DNA of 64,000 nucleotides, from positions 310,001 to 374,000 of the forward strand of contig JAHBWZ010000003.1 of the NCBI GenBank assembly GCA_019636755.1, given 5' to 3'. Positions 53,120-62,176 of this stretch are shown here, one piece after another (position 1 is the stretch's first letter; each line of letters begins with the position of its first letter). Source of the DNA: Phycisphaeraceae bacterium. GTDB taxonomy: Bacteria > Planctomycetota > Phycisphaerae > Phycisphaerales > SM1A02. The notes beneath the pieces were generated by a model that saw only the letters and a program-made list of their open reading frames with translations, was not told the DNA's origin and ran no database searches. The translations under genes and the position numbers were made by a program.

Positions 53120-54120
53120 GGGAAGCGGTCCGCGACACGCTGCTCGGCGCGACCGTCCTCGGGGCCCTGGCGGCGGGCACCTGGCTGCTCATCCGCTTCG
53201 GCGAGTCGACACTCCTGGCACCACCTCGCTACGAGATCCGCCTGGAGACCGACGGCGCCGCCGGGCTGCGCGTGGGAAGCGCGGTGGAGATGCACGGCAT
53301 CCCGATCGGGACGGTGCAGGCGATGCACCTGGTCGCCGATCGTCCCCGCCCCGTCGAGATCGTGCTGCACATCGACGATACCGTGCGGATTCCCGGGGAC
53401 GTCCGGCCCGCCGTCCGGGCCAACGTGCTCGGCGGCGCGGCGACGCTCGAACTGGACCCGAGCCCGACGGACGGGCCGCCGCTGGCCGTGGACGGCACCG
53501 CTCGGATCAGCGGGAGGATGCGGTCGCTCCTGCTCGAGGAGACGCTCGACCGGATCGACCGCCTGGGCGAGCCGCTCGCGGAGGCCGCACGGCGCTTCGC
53601 CGATCTGAGCACCACGTATCTCGAACTCGGTGATGAACTCGGGCAGCTCATCACCTCCGTGTCCCGGCCCGGCGATGTCCCGCTGGGCGACATGCTGGCG
53701 CGCCTCGATGCGACGATCACGGAGACCGGCCGGGCCGCGACCGCGATCCGCGGCTGGCTGGAAGATGCGTCGCTCCGCCGGTCGGTCGAGCAGACGATCG
53801 CGGATACGGGCAGCGCGGCTCGCCTCGTCGCCGAGGCCGCCGGCGACGCGAGCGACCTCGCGCGGGCGACGCAGGACCAGCTCGCCCGCCTGACGATGAG
53901 CATCGCGCAGGGGACGGACGCGCTGACGACGGTCATGGGCCGCGTCGACGGGATGATGCGCGACATGCGCGAGGGCACGGGCACGATGGCGCTGCTGCTC
54001 AACGACCCGACGCTCTATCTCTCGCTGGTGGACGCAAGCAGCCGGCTGGAGCTTGCGCTGCGCGAGGCGCGCCTGCTCATCGAGAAGCTGCGCGCCGAAG
54101 GGATCCGGGTCGGACTCTGA
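53116..54120 (+). CDS. mlaD: MCE/MlaD-family phospholipid-binding protein
   Basis: 334 residues. One N-terminal membrane helix (TLLGATVLGALAAGTWLLIRFG, about 8-29). The MCE domain is YEIRLETDGAAGLRVGSAVEMHGIPIGTVQAMHL through GDVRPAVRANVLGGAATLELD. The C-terminal half is a long helical part (about 140-334, many Ala/Asp/Thr) resembling the tube-forming segments of other MCE proteins. It binds lipids in the periplasm for an Mla-type system. GTG 53116 overlaps the mlaF stop (GTGA), so the two are coupled. Convergent with kbl. Confidence 0.9.
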   Translation: MREAVRDTLLGATVLGALAAGTWLLIRFGESTLLAPPRYEIRLETDGAAGLRVGSAVEMHGIPIGTVQAMHLVADRPRPVEIVLHIDDTVRIPGDVRPAVRANVLGGAATLELDPSPTDGPPLAVDGTARISGRMRSLLLEETLDRIDRLGEPLAEAARRFADLSTTYLELGDELGQLITSVSRPGDVPLGDMLARLDATITETGRAATAIRGWLEDASLRRSVEQTIADTGSAARLVAEAAGDASDLARATQDQLARLTMSIAQGTDALTTVMGRVDGMMRDMREGTGTMALLLNDPTLYLSLVDASSRLELALREARLLIEKLRAEGIRVGL

Positions 54121-54134
54121 CGGAACGCGGGCGC

Positions 54135-55382
54135 TCAGCCGAGCCCGCGCCGCAGCCGCGTCAGTCCGTCGACCAGCCGCTCGAGATGCTCGTCCGTGTG
54201 GGCGGCCGAGATCTGGACCCGCAGTCGCGCGGCACCCTCCGGAACCACCGGGTATCCGAACCCGATGACGAAGACTCCGTGTTCAAGGAGCCGATGGCTC
54301 AGCTCGATCGCCCGCGCGGTCTCACCGACGATGATCGGACAGATCGCCGTCGGTGACTCCATCACCTCGAATCCCGCGGCACGGATCCCGCGCCGCGCCA
54401 CGTCGACGTTCCGCTGAAGTCGGGAGACGCGATCCGGCTCCCGCATCAGCACCTCGATCGCCCGGTCCGCCGAGCAGGCGACGGTGCAGGGAAGCGCATT
54501 GGAGAAAAGCGTCGGCCGCGCCCGCTGGACCAGCATCTCGATGCCCAGCCGCGATCCCGCCACGTATCCCCCGGCCGCACCGCCGAGCGCCTTGCCGAGC
54601 GTGCCGGTGAAGAAGTCGATCGCATCACCGGGAAGGCCCTGGTGCTCGTGCGTGCCGCGCCCGGTCGCCCCGAGCACGCCCGTGCCGTGCGAGTCATCGA
54701 CGACGAGCATCGCGCCGAACTCGTCGCAGATCGCGCGGAGCGCGGGAAGATCGGCGACGCTGCCCTCCATGGAGAAGACGCCGTCCGTGATCACCCAGAT
54801 CACGCCGGTGACCTCCGGGTCATCCCGCAGGGTCGCAAGTCTTTCCCGCAGGTGCGCGAGATCGCGGTGGCGGTAGACCGTCCGGCGGACGTCCTTGTGA
54901 ATCGCCGTACAGAGCCGCATCGAGTCGATGATGCACGCGTGGTTGAGTTCGTCCGAGACGATGACGTCACCGCCCTGGCAGAGCGTCGGAAACAGCGCCT
55001 CCGTCGCATTCCAGCACGAGACGAACGTGTACGCCGCCTCGACCCCGAGGAACTCCGCGATTCGGCGCTCCAGCCGTTCGTGCGGCTCGAATGTCCCGCA
55101 GATGAACCGCACGGATGCGGTGCCCGCTCCGAAGGTGCGCAGACCCTCGACTCCCGCCTCGACGACCTCCGGATGGTTCGCCAGGCCGAGGTAGTTGTTC
55201 GAGCAGAAACACACGACCTCGCCGACTCCGCGCAGCCGCACGGTCGCGCCCATCGGACCCTCGATGGTCTGCAGCCGCTTGTACTGTCCCGTCTCCTCAA
55301 GCATGCGCACGAGGTCGCCGGCGCGGCGGGCGAACAGGGCCCGGCCCGCGGACTCATGATGGGAGATGCCCGTGATGCTCAT
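54135..55382 (-). CDS. kbl: Glycine C-acetyltransferase (2-amino-3-ketobutyrate CoA ligase)
   Basis: 415 residues, PLP enzyme of the alpha-oxoamine synthase family. Cleaves 2-amino-3-oxobutyrate with CoA to glycine and acetyl-CoA. CFCSNNYLGLANHPEVVEAG, GAGTASVRFICGTFEPHERLE, VVDDSHGTGVLGATGRG (PLP Asp/His) and DFFTGTLGKALGGAAGGYV (Schiff-base Lys) are visible. It overlaps the upstream SDR gene by ATGA. That neighbour resembles the epimerase-type L-threonine dehydrogenase, which makes this gene the second step of threonine degradation. Confidence 0.93.
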   Translation of the reverse strand: MSITGISHHESAGRALFARRAGDLVRMLEETGQYKRLQTIEGPMGATVRLRGVGEVVCFCSNNYLGLANHPEVVEAGVEGLRTFGAGTASVRFICGTFEPHERLERRIAEFLGVEAAYTFVSCWNATEALFPTLCQGGDVIVSDELNHACIIDSMRLCTAIHKDVRRTVYRHRDLAHLRERLATLRDDPEVTGVIWVITDGVFSMEGSVADLPALRAICDEFGAMLVVDDSHGTGVLGATGRGTHEHQGLPGDAIDFFTGTLGKALGGAAGGYVAGSRLGIEMLVQRARPTLFSNALPCTVACSADRAIEVLMREPDRVSRLQRNVDVARRGIRAAGFEVMESPTAICPIIVGETARAIELSHRLLEHGVFVIGFGYPVVPEGAARLRVQISAAHTDEHLERLVDGLTRLRRGLG

Positions 55383-56461
55383 GCCGGTACTCCGGAGCGG
55401 CCGGCGTGGAGCGCGCGGATCCGCGGAACAAGATACTCAGAGAATGCCTTATGGAAGCCGTGACGAGGTGCGAATCCCCAGTCGCGCCGCGCCGCATCAT
55501 CGTCGACGTCCTCCGGCCATGAGTCCACGATCGCCTCCCGCTGGCGGTCGGCTTCGAACGAGATGGACGCACCGGGGAAGAACGACCGGACGAGTTCGGC
55601 GATCCGGCCTGCGCTGGCGCTGAAGCCGCTGAGGTTGTACACGCGCCGCGTGAGGGACGCCTCCTCCGCGCGAGCCAGCTGGAGGGTCGCCTCGATCGCA
55701 TCCGGCATGGTCATGAACGGAATGGTCGCGCCCGGGGACACGAAGCAGCGGTACGGCGTCCCGGATGCGGCGGCGTGGAGCATCTCCGGCGCGAAGTCGC
55801 TGGTGCCGCCGGCCGGCAGCGTGTCCGCGCTGATCAGGCCCGGATACCGGAGGCAGCGGAAGTCGATGGCATCCGGCACGCGATCCAGCGCCAGTTGCCG
55901 ATAGTGCTTCGCGTAATAGCGTCCAAGGTGCTCGGCGTAGAGCTTGTTGCACCCGTACATCGTGATCGGCTGGAGGAACTCGTCCTCCCGGACACGCGGG
56001 TGCTGCCGCTTGGTCTGCAGGTCGCCCATGCCGTAGACCGCGATCGAACTCGGGAAGATGAACCGGACGCGGCGTCCGTGAGATCGCGCCTGTTCGGCCG
56101 CGAGGCGAAGGAGGTGCAGGGTTCCTCCCACGTTCACCTCGTGTGCCGTCTCCGGCGTGAACTCGCCGCGCGTACTCAGCAGCGCGGCGAGGTGGTAGAT
56201 CTCGGTGATCTCCCACGCCGCGAGCAGCCGCTCCAGCATCTGGACATCCCGGATGTCTCCGACCAGGCGTTCGCGGCACATCGACGCCACCTCGCCTTCC
56301 AGCGGCCGGACGTCGATCGCCACGACATCGCGGCGCCCTTCGGCGTGCAGCGCGGCGAGCAGGCCGTGTCCGACCTCGCCCCCCGCCCCGGTCACAAGGA
56401 CAGCGCCGGGTCGTCGACCCCCGAATACGGCAGGAACGGTGGCAGGATCGGTGCAGTTCAT
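55379..56461 (-). CDS. tdh: L-threonine 3-dehydrogenase, SDR/epimerase type
   Basis: 360 residues, extended SDR fold. GAVLVTGAGGEVGHGLLAAL is the NAD motif; VVAIDVRPLEGE, IYHLAALLSTRGEFTPETAHEVNVGGTLHLL, FIFPSSIAVYG, PITMYGCNKLYAEHLG (YxxxK) and DFRCLRYPGLISADTLPAGGTSDFAPEML follow. The last is the threonine-dehydrogenase pattern of this SDR branch, distinct from zinc-type Tdh. It oxidises threonine to 2-amino-3-oxobutyrate for Kbl, encoded directly downstream and overlapping. ATG 56461 was chosen because a TACGAT -10 (56502-56497) lies between it and the further ATG 56512. Confidence 0.88.
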   Translation of the reverse strand: MNCTDPATVPAVFGGRRPGAVLVTGAGGEVGHGLLAALHAEGRRDVVAIDVRPLEGEVASMCRERLVGDIRDVQMLERLLAAWEITEIYHLAALLSTRGEFTPETAHEVNVGGTLHLLRLAAEQARSHGRRVRFIFPSSIAVYGMGDLQTKRQHPRVREDEFLQPITMYGCNKLYAEHLGRYYAKHYRQLALDRVPDAIDFRCLRYPGLISADTLPAGGTSDFAPEMLHAAASGTPYRCFVSPGATIPFMTMPDAIEATLQLARAEEASLTRRVYNLSGFSASAGRIAELVRSFFPGASISFEADRQREAIVDSWPEDVDDDAARRDWGFAPRHGFHKAFSEYLVPRIRALHAGRSGVPA

Positions 56462-56496
56462 CGGCGCTCGGCTCGGGTGCTTCGGGCGAAGCCGCC

Positions 56497-56502
56497 ATCG
56501 TA
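56497..56502 (-). promoter_or_regulatory. Probable tdh-kbl -10 hexamer
   Basis: TACGAT, about 35 nt before ATG 56461; transcript start near 56490. It excludes the longer start at 56512. Confidence 0.4.
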
Positions 56503-56545
56503 TCGCGGCCACGCCCGTGCGCCGGATCCCCCCCTCCGGCAGCCG

Positions 56546-56908
56546 TCACGCGTGCGACTGCACCATCTGCCGCGGCTCCTCGACACCGCCGGGCAGGAAG
56601 CAGGTATCGCAGGACTCGCAGCGCCACCGCACCGCGAGGCCGGGATCACCCGGGATGCGCTGGCCGCACGCGGGACACCGACCGCCTCCCATCACCCCCC
56701 GCGCGGACGCATGCCGCGACCACCGGACGATCCGGCAGGAGAGCAGGAGCAGCGGAAGCAGTGCCAGGGCCGCGAAGAAGATCAGCAGGGCCACCGGCGG
56801 GAACACGAAGATGCTCGCGAATGCGAGCACGAAGAGCACGACATACAGCCAGAACACGGCGAGTACGCTGCACTCGTGCATGCCCCGCAGGATGCGGTAC
56901 AGGCGCAT
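56546..56908 (-). CDS. Small membrane protein with zinc-ribbon tail
   Basis: 120 residues. Two hydrophobic segments (ECSVLAVFWLYVVLFVLAFASIFVF and ALLIFFAALALLPLLLLSCRIV, about 12-60) are followed by GGRCPACGQRIPGDPGLAVRWRCESCDTCFLPGG, a CxxC...CxxCxxC zinc ribbon. No further family is recognised. ATG 56908 is supported by TACGAT 6 nt upstream (leaderless). It lies next to, but is divergent from, greA. Confidence 0.75.
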   Translation of the reverse strand: MRLYRILRGMHECSVLAVFWLYVVLFVLAFASIFVFPPVALLIFFAALALLPLLLLSCRIVRWSRHASARGVMGGGRCPACGQRIPGDPGLAVRWRCESCDTCFLPGGVEEPRQMVQSHA

Positions 56909-56914
56909 GGCCCC

Positions 56915-56920
56915 ATCGTA
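56915..56920 (-). promoter_or_regulatory. -10 hexamer 6 nt before the zinc-ribbon gene
   Basis: TACGAT, six nt, then ATG 56908; leaderless arrangement. The rest of the 301-nt gap to greA includes TAGGCT near 57076, a possible greA -10. Confidence 0.45.
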
Positions 56921-57209
56921 GCAGCCCGCGCCGCTCGGATTCCCCGCGATCGGGGTCCTCCGCAGGGCGCGTTCCGTCGGAGCCCGCGCTCCGGTGCCTG
57001 CGGCCCGGGAACCGGTCTGTGCGCCCCTGTCCTCCGCGCCGGCCCGCGGGATGCACCCGCCGCGCGCGAGGTGGTAGGCTATCTGCGATCGACCGCGTAG
57101 AGACCGGCCGGGACCCGGCCGGAGGCCGGCCCTCCGGCCCGATCGTGGACCGTTCCGGAAAGTGCGCCGGACCGGGGTGACAGCGCCGCGCCATCGACCA
57201 GGAGATGCC

Positions 57210-57680
57210 ATGGACTACATCACGGCAGACGACAAGGTGCGCCTCGAAGCGGAACTCCGGACGCGACTGGACCAGAGACGCGCGATCACGCTGCGGATCG
57301 AGGAGGCCCGCGCCCTGGGCGATCTGAAGGAGAACGCGGAGTACCACGCCGCCCGGGAGGACCAGGGGATGAACGAGGCGCGGATCCGTGACCTGGAGTC
57401 CCGCCTCGCGAACGCGATCGTGGCCGACGCGTCGGAACTCCCGGAAGGGATGGTGTTTCTCGGTGCCACCGTCCGGGTCCGCGACGTGGAAAACGGCGAT
57501 GAGGAGTCGTACCGGCTTGTCGGGGAGTTGAGCGGCCCGATGGGGGCGGATGAGATCATCGAGGTCACCCCGGGGTCGCCGCTGGGTGCCGCCCTCATGA
57601 AGGCGCGGATCGGCGAGGTGGTCCGCGTCGACCTGCGGCGCGGGGCGCGGCGGTTCGAGATCGTGGAAGTCGTCATCTGA
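57210..57680 (+). CDS. greA: Transcription elongation factor GreA
   Basis: 156 residues. [69 protein letters not shown] is the N-terminal coiled coil with the acidic tip ([11 protein letters not shown]). The C-terminal FKBP-like domain is [21 protein letters not shown]...[20 protein letters not shown] in pattern. It rescues backtracked RNA polymerase by transcript cleavage. ATG 57210 follows AGGAG at a 5-nt spacing; the nearby ATG 57205 is out of frame. It is single, with a GC palindrome (57712-57725) downstream. Confidence 0.96.
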   Translation: MDYITADDKVRLEAELRTRLDQRRAITLRIEEARALGDLKENAEYHAAREDQGMNEARIRDLESRLANAIVADASELPEGMVFLGATVRVRDVENGDEESYRLVGELSGPMGADEIIEVTPGSPLGAALMKARIGEVVRVDLRRGARRFEIVEVVI

Positions 57681-58016
57681 CCGACGTCGCGGAAGGGCCC
57701 GGCGATCCCGGTCCCCCCGGGGGGAGACACGCCTCCACCGCGCCTTCCGCGGAACGTGCTTGCACGAACGACCGGACCGCGTCAGGATGTGGTCGTGGCC
57801 CGGCGGCTGCGGGGCGGATACCACCCGCCGTCGCGGAGGCCGTCACGTCGACGCCGCATTCCAGGCACATCCGCGGCACCGACTCATGTCTCCAGGGAGG
57901 CGCATGGCTGATGAGCCCCTGAGTCCGCCGAATTGCCCGGAACATTCCGGGGCTCCCGGCTGACACGCGCCGCCGCGTTGCTCGCCGCAGGTCTGCGAGC
58001 GGAAAGGAACGTGCCG
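57681..58016. other. Gap between greA and first pilin-like gene
   Basis: Holds the perfect palindrome TCCCCCCGGGGGGA at 57712-57725. Two mutually exclusive helices follow: GAGCCCC (57913-57919) with GGGGCTC (57949-57955), or CCCGGAA (57936-57942) with TTCCGGG (57945-57951). No convincing gene on either strand. Confidence 0.4.
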
Positions 58017-59183
58017 ATGTCACGCAATGCATCCCGATCCGCCCGGTCGACCGGGCGCCCACGCACCGCGTTCACCATCATCGAACTGCTGGTGGTCGTG
58101 TCGATCATCGCGCTCCTGATCGCGATCCTGCTGCCCGCCATCGGCAAGGCGCGTGACCAGGCGAAGCTCACACAATCGCTCGGGAATCTGCGCAACCTCG
58201 CCACCGCGCACGGAAACTACGCCGCGCAGTGGAACGATCGGCAGTTCACGCTGATCGATGATCACTTCGCGCGATACGGCACCGGCGTGAGTTCGGCCGT
58301 ACCCGAGTTCTTCAACCAGAACGGCACGTACCATCCGCCGGTCGTACTCGGCTGGGGCTATGGATACAACAGCCCGAACGTCTACGGATACTGGCGTTAC
58401 CCGATGTCATGGGTTCCCAACGCCACACTGCTGCAGCCGATCGTCTTCACCGGGCAGGGCGGCATCCGGTTCTTCGGTTCATTCCGGCTCTGCAATGTCA
58501 AGCAGTTCAACACCTACGTGAACGGGAAGTTCTATGACAAGGTGTTCTTCGCGCCCAAGGACACCGTCGCATGGAACGCCGTGGAGATTCCTGGTCTCGG
58601 GTACTCCTGTTTCGATGACCCGGGCGAATTCTGTGACCGGCCGCCGGTCACCGGGCAGGGAGATGTGCCGGTCTGGATGAGTTACGTCATGAGCCCTGCC
58701 GCGATGTTCAACCCGGACATCATGCGGAACGTCGCCGGACTGCCGAATCAGGGCTGGAAGAACCCGTGGCTGACCCAGGCCGGCTTCAAGTCGCCCGCGA
58801 TGGGACAGGCGCGGTATCCCACGCTCAAGACCCACATGATCGAGCACCACTGGCTGCAGAACCGCCGCGCGGACTGCAACCCGGCGTTCCAGGGCCCCAC
58901 GCCCTACGGCTACGGTTGCGAGCCGTACTACTTCAATCACGGCTGGGAATCGTCTCCCGCGGCGCTCTTCTATGACGGCAGCGTCCGACAGGTCGGCGTC
59001 CGCGAGGCCGAACTGGCCGACGGGCGTGCCCGCCAGCAGAACAACCAGATCGGCCTCTGGCACCGCGGCACCCCCTTCGGCACCAACGGCTACTTCATTG
59101 ATGCCTCCTACGACTTCTCCAACACCAGCTTCCATGTGCTGACCGCGAACGGCATCCTCGGTCGCGACTTCGTCTCGCAGTGA
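58017..59183 (+). CDS. Pilin-like exported protein, paralogue 1
   Basis: 388 residues. ATG 58017 follows AAGGA. An 18-residue basic leader ends at ...PRTA|FTIIELLVVVSIIALLIAILLPAI, a prepilin-type N-terminus with Glu at mature position 5; the residue before the cut is Ala where Gly is usual. A helix (KARDQAKLTQSLGNLRNLATAHGNYAAQWNDRQFTL) leads to a large C-terminal domain with SCFDDPGEFC, HMIEHHWLQNRRADCNPAF, YFNHGWESSPAALFYDGSVRQVGV and a GILGRDF end. The late His...DGSV segment recalls the H-X9-DG element of planctomycete pilin-like proteins. It is probably processed by a prepilin peptidase and assembled or secreted through a type II/IV machinery not seen here. Two paralogues follow. Confidence 0.85.
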   Translation: MSRNASRSARSTGRPRTAFTIIELLVVVSIIALLIAILLPAIGKARDQAKLTQSLGNLRNLATAHGNYAAQWNDRQFTLIDDHFARYGTGVSSAVPEFFNQNGTYHPPVVLGWGYGYNSPNVYGYWRYPMSWVPNATLLQPIVFTGQGGIRFFGSFRLCNVKQFNTYVNGKFYDKVFFAPKDTVAWNAVEIPGLGYSCFDDPGEFCDRPPVTGQGDVPVWMSYVMSPAAMFNPDIMRNVAGLPNQGWKNPWLTQAGFKSPAMGQARYPTLKTHMIEHHWLQNRRADCNPAFQGPTPYGYGCEPYYFNHGWESSPAALFYDGSVRQVGVREAELADGRARQQNNQIGLWHRGTPFGTNGYFIDASYDFSNTSFHVLTANGILGRDFVSQ

Positions 59184-59225
59184 TCTGGCGCCGGAGCCCG
59201 GCTCCGGATTCGTATCGATTCTTCC

Positions 59226-59260
59226 GCACGGGCGGCCTTCGGGCCGCCCGTGCTGTTTCT
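59226..59260 (+). terminator. Terminator of pilin-like gene 1
   Basis: GCACGGGCGGCC (59226-59237), loop TTCG, GGCCGCCCGTGC (59242-59253): a perfect 12-bp stem with the very stable TTCG loop, followed by TGTTTCTGT. It is the strongest terminator-like hairpin seen in the window, 42 nt after the stop. Confidence 0.8.
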
Positions 59261-59718
59261 GTCGTTCGTCTCACCGGCGGTCTCTGCGACTCATCTGAAG
59301 CGCACGGTCACGCGCCGGCTCAGGGATGCACCGACTTCTCGGACGTAGCGCCGACGCACAGGCCACCGCGCGCGCCCGCGCACGCGCGGCCGCGATGAAG
59401 TCTGCGGGAATTCTCCATCTTCTCCCGGTTCTCAACTGGACTTCCGTGCTGCCTTTCGTACAGTGGCAGTTGCGTCGAAGTGTTCGTTCCGGGTGGAGCA
59501 CCGTACACGGATGGGGTTCGCTCCGAGGACCGCAGGGATGCGGAACACTTCGCGTCTGAACTGAACCCCCCCAGACAGAGCATCTCAGCAGTCGGCGTCG
59601 ACGGACTCTGCGCGGCACGCGCGCCGTTCCTCGAAAGAGCCACGCCCCGGCGCAACCCGGGCGCGTGTTCACGCGGGAGTCGTTCCGATCGTCCGCCGGC
59701 ACCAGGGAGAGACCCGCC
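59261..59718. other. Gap before second pilin-like gene
   Basis: No convincing gene. A possible promoter is TGGACT (59437-59442), 16 nt, TACAGT (59459-59464), in a locally A/T-richer stretch; it would give a leader of about 250 nt. Confidence 0.35.
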
Positions 59719-60873
59719 ATGATCCGGGCAACCACGTCCCCGTCGCGCCGCGCCTTCACGGTGATCGAACTCCTCGTCGTGATCTCGGTGATCGTCCTGC
59801 TGCTCGCCATGCTGCTCCCGGCGGTCGGGCATGCGCGAAGTCAGGCCAAACTCACGCAGTCACTCGCGAACCTGCGGAGCCTCGGCGTCGCCCATGCCGC
59901 GTACGCCGCCCAATGGAACGATCGCCAGTTCACGCTGGTGAACGACAACATTCAGCAGTACGGCACGACCGCGTCGGCGGCGGTGCTGGAGTTCCTGAAC
60001 AGGACCGGCCATGCACACCCCCCGATCCGCCTGGGCTGGGGATACCAGTACAACAACCCGTCGGTGTATGTCCGGTGGGCATTCCTGATGGAACCGGGGC
60101 AGGCGATCGCGAATGTCTCGCTGCTGCAGCCGATCGTCTTCGAAGAGGCGAACGGACGCCCCTACATCGGCTCGTTCCGCCTGTGCAACGCGCGACAGTT
60201 CACGTCCTACCTCAATGGACGGTTCTATGACCGCGTCTTCTACGCGCCGAAGGACACCGTGGCCTGGGACGCGGTCGCGAATCCGATGTCCGGGTATTCG
60301 TGCTTCGACGATCCCGGAGAGTACTGCGTACGTCCCACCGTCGCGGGAAGCGGCGACTTCCCGGTCTGGTCAAGCTACATCCTGAGCCCCGCCGCCATGT
60401 ACAGCCCGGCCGTCATGAAGCAGTCCGCCGGGGCACCGAACATGGGCTGGCGGAATCCGTGGTCGCTGCCCACCGGGTTCCGGTCGCCCTCGCTCGGCAA
60501 CGCCCGATACGCGAGCCAGAAGACCCAGATGATCGAGCACCACTGGCTCCAGAATCGCCGGGGCATCTGCAATCCGGCGTTCGAGGGCGGTACCCCGTAC
60601 GGTTTCGCGTGCGAGCCGTTCTACTTCAACCACGGATGGGAGTCGGCGCCGGCGGCGCTCATGTACGACGGCAGCGTCCGACAGGTCGGTGTCTCGGAGG
60701 CTGAACGGGCGGATGCCCGCGCCACCGCGCAGTCGGGCCTCGGACTCTGGCACCGCGGCACGCCGTTCGGGAGCAATGGCTACATGATCGACATCGGCTA
60801 CGACCTGGCCGCGACCAGCTTCCACATCCTGACCGCGGACGGCATTCTCGGCCGGGACGTCGACTCCCGGTGA
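59719..60873 (+). CDS. Pilin-like exported protein, paralogue 2
   Basis: 384 residues. ATG 59719 follows AGGGAGA. The leader MIRATTSPSRRA precedes FTVIELLVVISVIVLLLAMLLPAV. The body follows paralogue 1 almost segment by segment (AAQWNDRQFTL, NATLL/NVSLLQPIVF, FYAPKDTVAWDAV, SCFDDPGEYC, QMIEHHWLQNRRGICNPAF, FYFNHGWESAPAALMYDGSVRQVGV, GILGRDV). The conserved Cys positions suggest disulfides after export. It probably shares its substrate-binding or structural role with paralogue 1; function unknown. Confidence 0.85.
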   Translation: MIRATTSPSRRAFTVIELLVVISVIVLLLAMLLPAVGHARSQAKLTQSLANLRSLGVAHAAYAAQWNDRQFTLVNDNIQQYGTTASAAVLEFLNRTGHAHPPIRLGWGYQYNNPSVYVRWAFLMEPGQAIANVSLLQPIVFEEANGRPYIGSFRLCNARQFTSYLNGRFYDRVFYAPKDTVAWDAVANPMSGYSCFDDPGEYCVRPTVAGSGDFPVWSSYILSPAAMYSPAVMKQSAGAPNMGWRNPWSLPTGFRSPSLGNARYASQKTQMIEHHWLQNRRGICNPAFEGGTPYGFACEPFYFNHGWESAPAALMYDGSVRQVGVSEAERADARATAQSGLGLWHRGTPFGSNGYMIDIGYDLAATSFHILTADGILGRDVDSR

Positions 60874-60894
60874 TCTCCCCCGGCCCGCGGGCCG

Positions 60895-60900
60895 TATCAT
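60895..60900 (+). promoter_or_regulatory. -10 hexamer 6 nt before ruvB
   Basis: TATCAT followed by 6 nt and GTG 60907. It predicts a leaderless ruvB transcript, independent of the pilin-like gene 33 nt upstream. Confidence 0.5.
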
Positions 60901-60906
60901 GCCCGC

Positions 60907-61941
60907 GTGCCTCGCGAACGCATCCTCTCCGCCGACGCGCAGCCGCCGGACGATCCCGTCGTCACAGGCGCGCTCCGCCCTCGAAGGCTGGCGGATTTCG
61001 TCGGCCAGCGAGGTCTCATCGAGCGACTCGGCATCGCGATCGAAGCGGTCCGGGGCCGGGGCGAGTCCATGGAGCACCTGCTGCTTCACGGCCCGCCGGG
61101 CCTCGGGAAAACAACGGTGGCCCATCTCGTTGCTGCAGAGATGGGTACCCGCGCGTACATCACGTCAGGACCGGCCCTGACCAAGGGCGGCGATCTCGTC
61201 GGCACACTGACGAAAATGCAGGCGGGCGATGTCCTCTTCATCGATGAGATTCATCGACTGCCGATCGCCGTGGAGGAGTACGTCTACTCCGCGATGGAGG
61301 ACTTCCGGATCGACTTCACGCTGGACGGCGGACTGCATGCACGCGTCGTCACCTACCAGTTGCAGCCGTTCTGCCTGATCGGTGCCACGACGCGGGCCGG
61401 TCTTCTGACCGGTGCCCTGCGGAGCCGCTTCGGCATCGTGCACCACCTGGACTACTACGGGGCGGAGGACCTGGAGCGGATTCTTGCCGCGGCGGCCACC
61501 CGCCTGGCGCTCACGGTGGCGCCGAGCGCGCTGCGGACGCTCGCATCAAGGTCCCGCGGCACGCCCCGAATCGCCCTTCGACTGCTCAGGCGCGTGCGCG
61601 ACTTCGCGCAGGTGCGCGGCGACGGCGCGGTGGATGACGCCGCGGTCACCGCAGCGCTGGCGCTGGAGCAGGTGGACGAACACGGCCTGGATGCCCTGGA
61701 TCGAACGTACCTCGCGACGCTCGCGCGGACCTACGGTGGCGGCCCCGTCGGTCTCGAGACGCTCGCGGCGACCATCGGCGAGGACGCCAGGACGCTCGAG
61801 GATGTCGTCGAGCCGTACCTGCTCCAGCAGGGACTGCTCGCCCGGACGCGCCAGGGACGGTGCCTGACGCCGCGATCCACCGACCTCGGGTACCGCCCTT
61901 CGGAGGGTTCGCTTCTGCCGGCCACGGGCACCGGCGGCTGA
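60907..61941 (+). CDS. ruvB: Holliday junction branch-migration ATPase RuvB
   Basis: 344 residues. Hexameric AAA+ motor for Holliday-junction migration with RuvA. LRPRRLADFVGQRGLIERL, Walker A LLLHGPPGLGKTTVAHLVA (about 59-76), TSGPALTKGGDLVGTLT, Walker B VLFIDEIHRLPIAVEEYVYSAMEDF, sensor ATTRAGLLTGALRSRFG and the winged-helix end (GPVGLETLAATIGEDARTLEDVVEPYLLQQGLLARTRQGRCLT) match the family. The start is GTG 60907. ruvA and ruvC are not adjacent; it lies between two pilin-like paralogues. Confidence 0.96.
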   Translation: MPRERILSADAQPPDDPVVTGALRPRRLADFVGQRGLIERLGIAIEAVRGRGESMEHLLLHGPPGLGKTTVAHLVAAEMGTRAYITSGPALTKGGDLVGTLTKMQAGDVLFIDEIHRLPIAVEEYVYSAMEDFRIDFTLDGGLHARVVTYQLQPFCLIGATTRAGLLTGALRSRFGIVHHLDYYGAEDLERILAAAATRLALTVAPSALRTLASRSRGTPRIALRLLRRVRDFAQVRGDGAVDDAAVTAALALEQVDEHGLDALDRTYLATLARTYGGGPVGLETLAATIGEDARTLEDVVEPYLLQQGLLARTRQGRCLTPRSTDLGYRPSEGSLLPATGTGG

Positions 61942-62176
61942 CCCGGGAGGTTGCGTCCACGCCGCCCTATCCGACAGGACGACGTCCTGCCCGGCCCTTC
62001 ACCTGAATCCGGGACGAGCCGAGGGGCGTACGGGCAGAGGTGTCGCGCCATCGCGCCACAGCCGCAGCGGGCTCCGGTCACCGCCCCGGCGTTCCGGCGG
62101 ATCCGCGGCGTCGTACACTGCCGCTGTGCCGCGAACGCAGGCCACGCCGGCGGCGGCAGCCACCGAGGACCCCAGC

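Noticed and set aside
57905-57940. Hammerhead-ribozyme-like CTGATGAG sequence
   Set aside because: The required stem II and the GAAA core are missing (GAAT instead), and no flanking stems I/III close the fold.
57673-58062. 129-codon minus-strand open frame upstream of pilin-like gene 1
   Set aside because: No ribosome site, no motif, biased Arg/Pro/Ala composition typical of chance frames in this DNA, and it overlaps the pilin-like start.
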